From an uncultured Lachnospiraceae bacterium (GTDB taxonomy: Bacteria; Bacillota; Clostridia; Lachnospirales; Lachnospiraceae), in NCBI GenBank assembly GCA_947174615.1, contig CAMWJQ010000248.1, positions 1 to 6,264 on the forward strand: DNA of 6,264 nucleotides, given 5' to 3'. Below the pieces are notes generated by a model. The model was not told where the DNA came from, did no database searches, and worked only from the letters and a program-made list of their open reading frames with translations. Position 1 is the stretch's first letter, and every line of letters starts with the position of its first letter. Below, piece by piece: positions 1 to 5,615 of the stretch. The position numbers and the translations under genes are program-made.

Positions 1-644
1 TTGCCGTGTTTGGAATTGGCGGCGTAGGGGGCTATGTGGGGGAGTCGCTCGCGCGCAGCGGCGTCGGTTCGCTGGATTTGATTGACAACGACAGAGTATG
101 TCTGTCAAATTTAAACCGTCAGATTATTGCCACGCACAGCACGATTGGGCAATACAAAGTGGATGCTGCCAAAGAACGGATTTTGGATATCAATCCGGAG
201 GCAGTTGTCAATACCTACAAGACTTTTTTTCTGCCGGAAACAGCATCGGATTTTGACTTTTCAGCATATGATTATGTGGTGGATGCCATTGATACTGTGA
301 CGGGAAAAATCCAGTTGGTTATGGAATCCGAACAAACGCACACACCCATTATCAGCTCCATGGGAGCGGGCAACAAGATGGACCCGTCCGCATTTCGGGT
401 GGCGGATTTATCTCAGACAAAGGTCTGCCCGCTTGCCAAAGTGATGCGCCGTGAACTGAAAAAACGGGGAGTTGAACATTTGAAAGTGGTATACTCAGAG
501 GAGGTTCCGATGATGCGCTGTGACAATGCGGAGGCGGCAAAAGAACTGTCCCCAAAACGGATACCAGGGAGCAATGCATTCGTTCCGTCGGCGGCAGGGC
601 TGATCATAGCGGGTGAGGTGGTCAGAGATCTGATCAAAGCATGA
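1..644 (+). CDS. tcdA: tRNA threonylcarbamoyladenosine dehydratase TcdA (5'-truncated by window edge)
   Basis: E1-like (ThiF/MoeB/HesA superfamily) enzyme. In the known family it uses ATP to dehydrate and cyclise N6-threonylcarbamoyladenosine at position 37 of ANN-decoding tRNAs, in the cytoplasm. The reading frame is open to the first base, with complete codons from base 3. The Rossmann motif GIGGVGG lies only a few residues in, where full-length proteins (about 250 residues) carry roughly 25-30 residues before it, so the true start is upstream of the window. The GTG at base 6 is not a credible start. Counting that GTG as residue 1, visible hallmarks are GIGGVGG (3-9), DNDRVCLSNLNRQ (27-39, ATP-binding Asn/Arg), DAIDTVTGK (93-101, catalytic-type Asp and Lys), KVCPLAKVMR (139-148) and the C-terminal PGSNAFVPSAAGLIIAGEVV (187-206). 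The stop codon overlaps the ribosome binding site of the next gene, suggesting co-transcription. The family assignment is secure. Confidence 0.94.
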   Translation, partial: AVFGIGGVGGYVGESLARSGVGSLDLIDNDRVCLSNLNRQIIATHSTIGQYKVDAAKERILDINPEAVVNTYKTFFLPETASDFDFSAYDYVVDAIDTVTGKIQLVMESEQTHTPIISSMGAGNKMDPSAFRVADLSQTKVCPLAKVMRRELKKRGVEHLKVVYSEEVPMMRCDNAEAAKELSPKRIPGSNAFVPSAAGLIIAGEVVRDLIKA

Positions 645-650
645 AGGAGG
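644..650 (+). promoter_or_regulatory. Ribosome binding site of the 665-1360 gene
   Basis: AAGGAGG overlaps the final A of the tcdA stop codon. The distance to ATG 665 is 14 bases, longer than usual. However, a TGA at 653-655 in the same frame, and the absence of any other start codon between it and 665, leave ATG 665 as the first possible start. The overlap with tcdA suggests translational coupling. Confidence 0.7.
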
Positions 651-664
651 GTTGAACGTCAAGT

Positions 665-1360
665 ATGGCATATGAAAAACTGCTAAATGAAATTTACGCG
701 GTGGTTTCCTTAAAGTATCTTTGGCAGGAATACCAGCCATCTTTTGTAAAAAGTGAATCACCGGATTGGATTAATGAGACGATGCATCTGGGATTGGAAG
801 TCAGTCAGGCGCTGCTGCCAGATGACGGGCAGACCAAGAATTTTATCGATCAGTATCTGGGCTGCCGCAGGGAGGAGCTGCCGCCTGCCGCGCTCGAGCG
901 CTATGGGGAACGGCTGAATTTTTATAATGGAAGATTCTGGGCAGTCCTGCCGGATGATTTGGAACATCAGGACTATCTGTATAAAGCGGAGTACCGATTT
1001 GGCAAAAAACTCGAAAAACTGAATACGAGCTATCAGCAGAAACGATACAACGGGCTTTATCTGTTTTTGCATCCGATGGATGAATGCAGTATTGATGCGG
1101 AGTGCTTATTCAAAGCAATGGGGCGGCGGCAAAAAGATTTCAAACAAAAGTTTGATTGGGTTTTTCTGAACTGTGCGAAAGTGATCTATGTCTGTAATTA
1201 TATGGACAACACAATCGAGCCTATTATCCTGCCGCCAAACGCAGAAAACTTCCTGAGTACGGAGGCGGAATATCTGCGCTACTGCGGAGAGTGGGAGGAC
1301 GGCGTGTCTCTCGAGGAGGTCACGGACTTCTTTGGGCATGGAAATGGCGTGAGGCTGTGA
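665..1360 (+). CDS. Hypothetical protein, possible degenerate PD-(D/E)XK nuclease fold
   Basis: A 231-residue soluble protein, with no signal peptide or membrane segment; I do not recognise it as a named family. The pattern recalls uncharacterised restriction-endonuclease-fold proteins: SESPDW (30-35) with Asp34, a short gap, then the strand-like GLEVSQAL (43-50) with Glu45. Next comes a conserved-looking lysine stretch, YRFGKKLEKLNTSY (110-123), preceding a hydrophobic strand LYLFLHP (131-137), and then KFDWVFLNCAKVIYVCNY (162-179). In such families the order is PD, E-x-V/T, K...K, then 'LLI' and 'FD-I-FL' strands. The usual E-x-K lysine is replaced by Ser (E-V-S), so activity is uncertain. 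This fold is an inference from residue spacing only. It lies 20 bp behind tcdA on the same strand and probably shares its transcript. The small acidic C-terminus (EEVTDFFGHGNG) shows nothing diagnostic. That it is a real gene is supported by the strong ribosome binding site, the long uninterrupted frame and codon use like its neighbours. Confidence 0.8.
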   Translation: MAYEKLLNEIYAVVSLKYLWQEYQPSFVKSESPDWINETMHLGLEVSQALLPDDGQTKNFIDQYLGCRREELPPAALERYGERLNFYNGRFWAVLPDDLEHQDYLYKAEYRFGKKLEKLNTSYQQKRYNGLYLFLHPMDECSIDAECLFKAMGRRQKDFKQKFDWVFLNCAKVIYVCNYMDNTIEPIILPPNAENFLSTEAEYLRYCGEWEDGVSLEEVTDFFGHGNGVRL

Positions 1361-1396
1361 GCAGCCATACAACAAGAAGCTGGGTCAGTGCATCGA

Positions 1397-1429
1397 TCAC
1401 AAGTAATTTGTTAACAATTTCTAAGAAAA
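1397..1429 (+). repeat. Dispersed intergenic repeat, copy A
   Basis: The segment begins TCACAAGTAATTT. By hand alignment without gaps, 26 of its 33 bases match 4729-4761, the first 13 of them exactly. Its inner AAGTAATTTGTT (1401-1412) also recurs exactly at 4694-4705. The copy contains a 10-bp palindrome TTGTTAACAA (1408-1417). It lies in the leader of the DUF815 gene. Confidence 0.5.
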
Positions 1430-1437
1430 ACGATAGT

Positions 1438-1443
1438 GGGAGG
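1438..1443 (+). promoter_or_regulatory. Ribosome binding site deciding the start of the DUF815 ATPase
   Basis: GGGAGG ends 10 bases before ATG 1454. A longer frame could begin at GTG 1436, but that GTG directly abuts and would translate the Shine-Dalgarno sequence, so ATG 1454 is preferred. Confidence 0.75.
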
Positions 1444-1453
1444 ACCATCAATT

Positions 1454-2761
1454 ATGTACCGCGAGATTGCAAAATTAATCATGTATGGAGAATTGGACAG
1501 GGAATGTATCCTGTACCAGTTCGGGGAGATTTTCCGCCGCTTTGATGAGAAGTCCAGCACCAAACCAGAGCTCATCAAAGATATTTACACCCAGTTGAAG
1601 CGGCTGTTGATCGTCGCTACGGATTATGGGTTTAACCATAATCTATGGCATAATTATCTTACTTTTTTTATGGTGACGAATGAGAATCCGTTTAGTCTTA
1701 CCTGTGAAAAAGTGGGTGCAAATGACGGCAGTGTCAATCATTTCGCAAAGAATGATTTCAGGGTGTTCAAAAACTTGTTTGACTTTGACTTTTCTGGGAT
1801 TGAGAAGAATTTAGGAATTGACTGTTTCTCGCAATTGTCAGATTACAGGGCGATTGGCAAAAAGGAGCTGATGTATAATAAGAATGTCAGCGAAAAGATT
1901 ATTGCGCTGAGTGCACAGCTTGAACAGGCGGCGGATGAACATGCATTTTTTGACTGCGTGACGGCATTTTACAGAGAGTATGGCGTCGGAATGTTTGGTC
2001 TGAACAAGGCATTCCGCATCCGTGAGCAGGCACAGGGCACAGTCGAATTTCTGCCGATCAACAACATGGACAAGGTGATGCTCGATGATCTTGTCGGCTA
2101 TGAGCTGCAAAAGAAGAAGCTTGTCGATAATACAAGGGCGTTTGTGGAGGGCAGGAAAGCCAACAATGTATTGCTGTTCGGTGACAGCGGTACAGGCAAA
2201 TCCACCAGTATCAAGGCGATTGTGAATGCCTTTTATCCGCAGGGGCTGCGCATGATTGAGATTTACAAACATCAGTTCAAGGATTTGTCCAACGTCATCG
2301 CGCAGATCAAAAACAGGAATTATAAGTTTGTAATCTATATGGACGATTTGTCTTTTGAGGAGTTTGAGGTGGAGTATAAATTTCTCAAAGCAGTTATTGA
2401 GGGCGGCGTGGAGACAAAGCCTGACAATATTTTAATCTATGCGACTTCCAACCGCAGGCATCTGATCAAGGAGACATGGAGTGACAGGAGTGATGTTGAG
2501 GTTGACAATGGCATGCACCGCTCGGATACAATGGAGGAGAAGTTGTCGCTGGTAAACCGTTTCGGCGTGACAATCAACTATTCAAAGCCTTCTCAGAAGG
2601 AGTATTTTCAGATTGTGCTTGAGCTTGCACACAGACAGGGGATTGCGATGTCTGACGAGGAGCTGAAAGCCGAGGCAAACAAGTGGGAGCTGAGTCATGG
2701 AGGGATTTCGGGACGCACCGCACAACAGTTTGTCAATTATCTGGACGGACAGCGGATTTAA
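1454..2761 (+). CDS. DUF815-family AAA ATPase
   Basis: A 435-residue cytoplasmic P-loop ATPase. Residues 1-200 are a mostly helical N-terminal region without a recognised motif. The ATPase module follows, with Walker A GDSGTGKST (243-251), a strand and loop GLRMIEIYKHQFKDL (264-278), Walker B FVIYMDDLSFEEFE (292-305, Asp297-Asp298), LKAVIEGGVETKPDNILIYA (311-330), the sensor-like ATSNRRHLIKE (330-340, Asn333), NRFG (368-371) and a C-terminal ISGRTAQQF (418-426) that may hold a sensor-2 Arg. The DDLSFE, LEGG and YATSNRRHLI blocks are the signature of DUF815 (PF05673), whose members are widespread in Clostridia and Proteobacteria but whose cellular substrate is not established. The family call is firm and the function is unknown. 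The start at ATG 1454 is chosen because of the GGGAGG at 1438-1443. It lies 93 bp after the preceding gene, with no convincing terminator between. The following gene has its own promoter starting 6 bases after this stop codon. Confidence 0.92.
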   Translation: MYREIAKLIMYGELDRECILYQFGEIFRRFDEKSSTKPELIKDIYTQLKRLLIVATDYGFNHNLWHNYLTFFMVTNENPFSLTCEKVGANDGSVNHFAKNDFRVFKNLFDFDFSGIEKNLGIDCFSQLSDYRAIGKKELMYNKNVSEKIIALSAQLEQAADEHAFFDCVTAFYREYGVGMFGLNKAFRIREQAQGTVEFLPINNMDKVMLDDLVGYELQKKKLVDNTRAFVEGRKANNVLLFGDSGTGKSTSIKAIVNAFYPQGLRMIEIYKHQFKDLSNVIAQIKNRNYKFVIYMDDLSFEEFEVEYKFLKAVIEGGVETKPDNILIYATSNRRHLIKETWSDRSDVEVDNGMHRSDTMEEKLSLVNRFGVTINYSKPSQKEYFQIVLELAHRQGIAMSDEELKAEANKWELSHGGISGRTAQQFVNYLDGQRI

Positions 2762-2767
2762 TCGGGC

Positions 2768-2796
2768 TTTACACTTTTTACAGAATCTGCTATGAT
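2768..2796 (+). promoter_or_regulatory. Sigma-A-type promoter of the Na/Pi symporter gene
   Basis: The -35 box TTTACA (2768-2773) is separated by exactly 17 bases from the -10 box TATGAT (2791-2796), which is preceded by TGC, an extended -10 element. Each hexamer differs from consensus at one position. It starts 6 bases after the DUF815 stop codon and would give a leader of roughly 80 bases before the symporter start. Confidence 0.72.
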
Positions 2797-2834
2797 TAAG
2801 ACAAAGCAGCATCATAAATTTTATAAGAGAAGGA

Positions 2835-2846
2835 AAGTAACTGTTC
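2835..2846 (+). repeat. Possible intergenic repeat, copy C (short, diverged)
   Basis: AAGTAACTGTTC shares the AAGTAA start with copies A, B and D. Its AACTGTTC (2839-2846) is the reverse complement of GAACAGTT (4744-4751) inside copy B. The match is short, so membership in the same repeat family is tentative. Confidence 0.3.
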
Positions 2847-2848
2847 CA

Positions 2849-2874
2849 ATATAGAACGATTATATAGAACGATT
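2849..2874 (+). repeat. Perfect 13-bp tandem duplication in the symporter leader
   Basis: ATATAGAACGATT occurs twice head to tail (2849-2861 and 2862-2874) without a mismatch, ending just before the ribosome binding site of the symporter. It may be a recent slippage duplication, or a repeated operator site for a regulator; the sequence alone does not decide. Confidence 0.8.
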
Positions 2875-2881
2875 ACGAAGG

Positions 2882-4690
2882 ATGAATATTGACATGGGGA
2901 TAACATCAATTTTATCGTTACTTAGCGGCGTGGCACTCTTTCTGTTTGGCATGTCTCTCATGGGAGATGGACTCAAAAAGGCAGCAGGAGAAAAACTGGA
3001 ACTGATCTTGTACAAACTCACCAATACACCAATTAAAGGGGTTTTGCTGGGTACGGCAGTGACGGCGATCATACAGTCTTCCTCCGCCACGACGGTCATG
3101 GTTGTCGGCTTTGTAAACTCTGGTATGATGAAGGTCGCGCAGGCGATTGGTATCATTATGGGGGCAAACATTGGTACGAGTATCACCGGCTGGGTTTTGT
3201 GCCTGTCCTATATCGAGGGGTCGGGCGGCATCGCACAGCTTTTGTCTACCACGACAATCTCAGCGGTGGTTTCAATCATTGGTATTTTGTTTAAGATGAT
3301 TTCCAAGAAGAGTACCTACAAGAATGTCGGCGATATTATGCTTGGATTTTCCATACTGATGTTTGGTATGCAGAGTATGAGCGGCGCAGTCTCTCCATTA
3401 AGGGAAAACCCGCACTTTGTCAACACACTGACCATGTTTTCGAATCCGTTTATGGGAATCTTGGTCGGTATCGCCTTCACGGCAGTGCTGCAAAGTGCGT
3501 CGGCTTCTATCGGTATTCTGCAGGCGCTGTCTGTGACTGGAGCCATCACGTTTGCATCGGCATTTCCGATTACGCTCGGTATTGGTGTCGGCGCTGCCTG
3601 TCCGGTGCTGCTGTCCTCTATCGGCACAAACAAGAACGGTAAGAGAACTGCGCTGATTTATCTGATGAATGACTTGTTCGGCATGATTTTCTGGGCAGTG
3701 ATATTCTATTCTGTCCACGCCATTGTCCACTTTGATTTTATGGACATGACAATGAGCCCGATCGCGATCGCGATTCTCAACACGGTGTTCAGGGTGGCAA
3801 CAGTGGTGATTCTGTTTCCATTTATCAAATGGATAGAAAAATTGGTGTTTACACTGGTGAAAGATACCGAGGAGGACAAGGAGGAGCAGGCGGATTTCGA
3901 TCTGTTAGAGGAACGTTTCCTGAAGTATCCGGCGCTTGCCATCAGACAGAGCCATACTGCCATCAACGGCATGGCAAGGAAGTCAAGGAAGAATATTGGA
4001 CGCGCGATGGGGCTTTTTGACAATTATACGGAGGACCGCTACAACAAGGTTCAGGAGAAGGAGAATCTGATTGACAAGTATGAGGATAAGCTGGGCACAT
4101 ATCTGATGCAGCTGACAGGGCGCGACATGACGGAGAGCCAGTCGAGACAGGTGTCTATTTTTCTGCATACGATCAGCGACTTTGAACGCCTTGGCGACCA
4201 TGCGGTGAACCTGTCAAAGTCAGCAAATGAGCTCTATGAAAAGAAGATTTCCTTTTCAGATGAGGCGACTTATGAGCTGTCTGTACTTGGGGGCGCGGTG
4301 AGAGAGATCCTTGAGATCACGGTCAATGCCTTTTCGGAGGATGATGTGGATCTGGCAATCCATGTGGAACCGCTGCGCGAGCTGATCAATGTGCTCTGCA
4401 ATGAGCTGAAATCCAGGCATATCACAAGACTTCGGAATGGCAAGTGCGAGTTAAAACAGGGCTTTGCATTCAATAATATTCTGACGGATTTTGAGCGGAT
4501 CGGCGCCCACTGTTCCAATGTCGCAGTCGCACTGCTCGAATCCGAGGCGGAGGATTTTGATACCCATGAATATCAGAAGAGCATCCGCGAGATGAACAAT
4601 GTGATGTACCGCGAGATTTATGAGGCGTATGAGATGAAGTATGATCTCAGCAAGGCGAAGAAGGCGAAGAAGAATAAAGAGAGTAAATGA
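2882..4690 (+). CDS. Na+/phosphate symporter family protein with C-terminal PhoU-like domain
   Basis: An integral membrane transporter of the Na/Pi cotransporter family (PF02690, PNaS/NptA type), 602 residues, the usual length for bacterial members with a fused PhoU domain. Known relatives bring phosphate into the cell with Na+. The membrane part (1-325) carries the inverted repeat pair: QSSSATTVMVVG (65-76) and the matching QSASASIGILQA (204-215), with glycine-rich GANIGTS (94-100) and GIGVGAACPVLLSS (233-246). The cytosolic part (about 350-590) is helical and PhoU-like, with DFERLGDHAVN (433-443) and DFERIGAHCSN (536-546), followed by a Lys-rich tail (KAKKAKKNKESK). The second PhoU motif has Ala542 where the ExxxD metal-ligand pattern expects Asp. 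Two starts are possible: ATG 2882, whose only Shine-Dalgarno-like bases directly abut it, and ATG 2894 (MGITSI), 11 bases after GAAGGA. The latter fits family N-termini slightly better. It has its own promoter and terminator, so it is probably monocistronic. Confidence 0.93.
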   Translation: MNIDMGITSILSLLSGVALFLFGMSLMGDGLKKAAGEKLELILYKLTNTPIKGVLLGTAVTAIIQSSSATTVMVVGFVNSGMMKVAQAIGIIMGANIGTSITGWVLCLSYIEGSGGIAQLLSTTTISAVVSIIGILFKMISKKSTYKNVGDIMLGFSILMFGMQSMSGAVSPLRENPHFVNTLTMFSNPFMGILVGIAFTAVLQSASASIGILQALSVTGAITFASAFPITLGIGVGAACPVLLSSIGTNKNGKRTALIYLMNDLFGMIFWAVIFYSVHAIVHFDFMDMTMSPIAIAILNTVFRVATVVILFPFIKWIEKLVFTLVKDTEEDKEEQADFDLLEERFLKYPALAIRQSHTAINGMARKSRKNIGRAMGLFDNYTEDRYNKVQEKENLIDKYEDKLGTYLMQLTGRDMTESQSRQVSIFLHTISDFERLGDHAVNLSKSANELYEKKISFSDEATYELSVLGGAVREILEITVNAFSEDDVDLAIHVEPLRELINVLCNELKSRHITRLRNGKCELKQGFAFNNILTDFERIGAHCSNVAVALLESEAEDFDTHEYQKSIREMNNVMYREIYEAYEMKYDLSKAKKAKKNKESK

Positions 4691-4693
4691 TGA

Positions 4694-4705
4694 AAGTAAT
4701 TTGTT
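4694..4705 (+). repeat. Intergenic repeat fragment, copy D
   Basis: AAGTAATTTGTT matches 1401-1412 exactly (12 of 12). It lies four bases after the symporter stop codon and 39 bases ahead of the same core in copy B. Confidence 0.4.
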
Positions 4706-4728
4706 GCTGGATGTATACGGCGTATTTG

Positions 4729-4761
4729 TCACAAGTAATTTCTGAACAGTTCCTTAGAGGA
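4729..4761 (+). repeat. Dispersed intergenic repeat, copy B
   Basis: Begins TCACAAGTAATTT and aligns over 33 bases with 1397-1429 (26 identities, no gaps). It lies in the symporter's 3' untranslated region, between the stop codon and the terminator. Confidence 0.5.
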
Positions 4762-4794
4762 CAGGAAACAATTAGAATCGTTGTATAAGTATGA

Positions 4795-4842
4795 AAAAAC
4801 TTCCAGAATAAGACCTATAATTGTCTTATTCTGGAAGTTTTT
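4795..4842 (+). terminator. Rho-independent terminator after the Na/Pi symporter gene
   Basis: Arms 4795-4814 and 4823-4842 are perfect reverse complements over 20 bp, with an 8-base loop CTATAATT. The right arm ends in GTTTTT and the left begins AAAAAC, so the T tract lies within the stem and the structure could also stop transcription from the right. It is 105 bases past the stop codon. Confidence 0.9.
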
Positions 4843-4882
4843 ATGTACCTGTACGATTTTTGACCATTTATATTTATAATAG

Positions 4883-5101
4883 AATTTTATCGCAGATTTC
4901 TATAATCTACGACTGCATCCGTTCTGGCGGGGGATAGACCTTTCGGCAGAAGTATTCCGCGGATACACCGTGAGGGCGTGGATGAGCGGACATCTCTATC
5001 CAGAGAAGCCGACAGGAACAAGACTTGATTTAGCACTGCTCGAGGCACAGGGAATCACAGATCTCATCCTGAATGAGCCGGAAGTGTATCTTGATACTTA
5101 G
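4883..5101 (+). pseudogene. Unrecognised protein-coding remnant (72 codons, no valid start)
   Basis: An open frame runs from after a TAG at 4880-4882 to a TAG at 5099-5101. From about 4907 its translation looks like real protein: PFWRGIDLSAEVFRGYTVRA, then WMSGHLYPEKPTGTRLDLAL, then LEAQGITDLILNEPEVYLDT. The DNA turns from AT-rich to G+C-rich at the same point (about 4910). There is no ATG until 4982 and no ribosome binding site before any start, so this looks like the 3' remnant of a truncated gene. I cannot name the parent family. It overlaps the next reading frame by 29 bases, so the two may be decayed parts of one gene separated by a frameshift and stops, or pieces of two genes joined by a deletion. 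Confidence 0.45.
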
Positions 5102-5528
5102 CAGTTTTCTAACTATTGGTAATATATTTTTTTTAGAATTGATTTATACAGGCATCTACGACCCGGATCATTCTTATAGGGAGTATTTACAGAAATTAAC
5201 AGGCATGTTTGAGGGCAGCAGAGGAAAGAAGATCATCCTCTTTGGTTCTGGTATGATGTTTGAGGACTACATGAAAAAGTGGGGCAGCAGGTATCGTCCT
5301 GTATTTTTAGTGGATAATGATGAGAATAAGTGGGGACGTTCAAGGATGGGCATAGAAATCAGAGAACCTGAGAAAATTCTTGAAATCCCAAAGGAAAAGC
5401 GCCATCTTATTATCTGCAGCTTCTATTATAAGGAGATAGAAAAGCAGTTAACAGAGATGGGCATTACAGAGTACCGCATCTATGTACAGAAACTTGAATG
5501 GATTGTCAGGGCAGAAGATGGGGACTAA
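5073..5528 (+). CDS. Rossmann-like nucleotide-binding domain protein, probably a 5'-truncated fragment
   Basis: A frame of 151 codons. Residues 25-147 look like a genuine domain: IYDPDHSYREYLQKL (28-42), then the glycine-rich KIILFGSGMMFEDYM (53-67), FLVDNDENKWG (78-88), MGIEIREPEKI (92-102), HLIICSFYYKEIEKQL (111-126), MGITEYRIYVQKLEWI (129-144). From memory, similar modules occur as C-terminal accessory domains in clostridial surface-polysaccharide enzymes (LicD-like, glycosyltransferase or cytidylyltransferase proteins), where a catalytic domain comes first; that domain is missing here. ATG 5073 has no ribosome binding site and directly follows a TGA. The first ~20 residues (MSRKCILILSSFLTIGNIFF) look hydrophobic like a signal anchor. 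They probably arise from translating the overlapping remnant and an AT-rich stretch, including eight Ts at 5127-5134, in the wrong frame. It is therefore likely a decayed gene rather than a working protein. A perfect-stem terminator begins 15 bases after the stop codon. Confidence 0.6.
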   Translation: MSRKCILILSSFLTIGNIFFLELIYTGIYDPDHSYREYLQKLTGMFEGSRGKKIILFGSGMMFEDYMKKWGSRYRPVFLVDNDENKWGRSRMGIEIREPEKILEIPKEKRHLIICSFYYKEIEKQLTEMGITEYRIYVQKLEWIVRAEDGD

Positions 5529-5543
5529 GAATACGTTGTACTA

Positions 5544-5580
5544 GAAAAACTGGGAAGTTTATCGGTATTCCCAGTTTTTC
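5544..5580. terminator. Bidirectional terminator between convergent genes
   Basis: Arms 5544-5556 and 5568-5580 are perfect 13-bp reverse complements (GAAAAACTGGGAA and its complement) around an 11-base loop. The right arm holds a five-T run and the left a five-A run, so it can act on both strands: after the + strand gene ending at 5528 and after the - strand gene ending at 5616. Confidence 0.85.
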
Positions 5581-5615
5581 ATCAGACTTACAGAATATAA
5601 TAATAAATATGTTAA

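Noticed and set aside
1353..1366. Small hairpin GGCTG-TGAG-CAGCC over the stop codon of the 665-1360 gene.
   Set aside because: A 5-bp stem with no following T tract, so it is not a credible terminator.
1408..1437. Possible promoter TTGTTA with GATAGT upstream of the DUF815 gene.
   Set aside because: The -10 hexamer is poor and would leave the transcript starting at the ribosome binding site. The TTGTTAACAA palindrome is better treated as part of the repeat.
1454..4618. Exact 15-base match ATGTACCGCGAGATT at 1454-1468 and 4604-4618.
   Set aside because: Both copies are in frame and encode MYREI within unrelated proteins, and flanking bases do not match. Chance plus shared codon preference is the simplest explanation.
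4795..4842. The long perfect inverted repeat as a miniature transposable element.
   Set aside because: An 8-base loop, A and T tracts at the arm ends and position after the symporter gene fit a terminator, and no target-site duplication was seen.
4860..4880. TTGACC followed by TATAAT, resembling a strong promoter.
   Set aside because: Only 9 bases separate the boxes, far below the 16-18 needed. The next TATAAT (4901) is 35 bases away. No intact gene with a ribosome binding site follows.
5073..5132. N-terminal hydrophobic stretch of the 5073-5528 frame as a signal anchor.
   Set aside because: The bases up to 5101 also encode the end of the overlapping remnant in another frame, and there is no ribosome binding site. 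The hydrophobicity probably comes from reading T-rich DNA out of frame.
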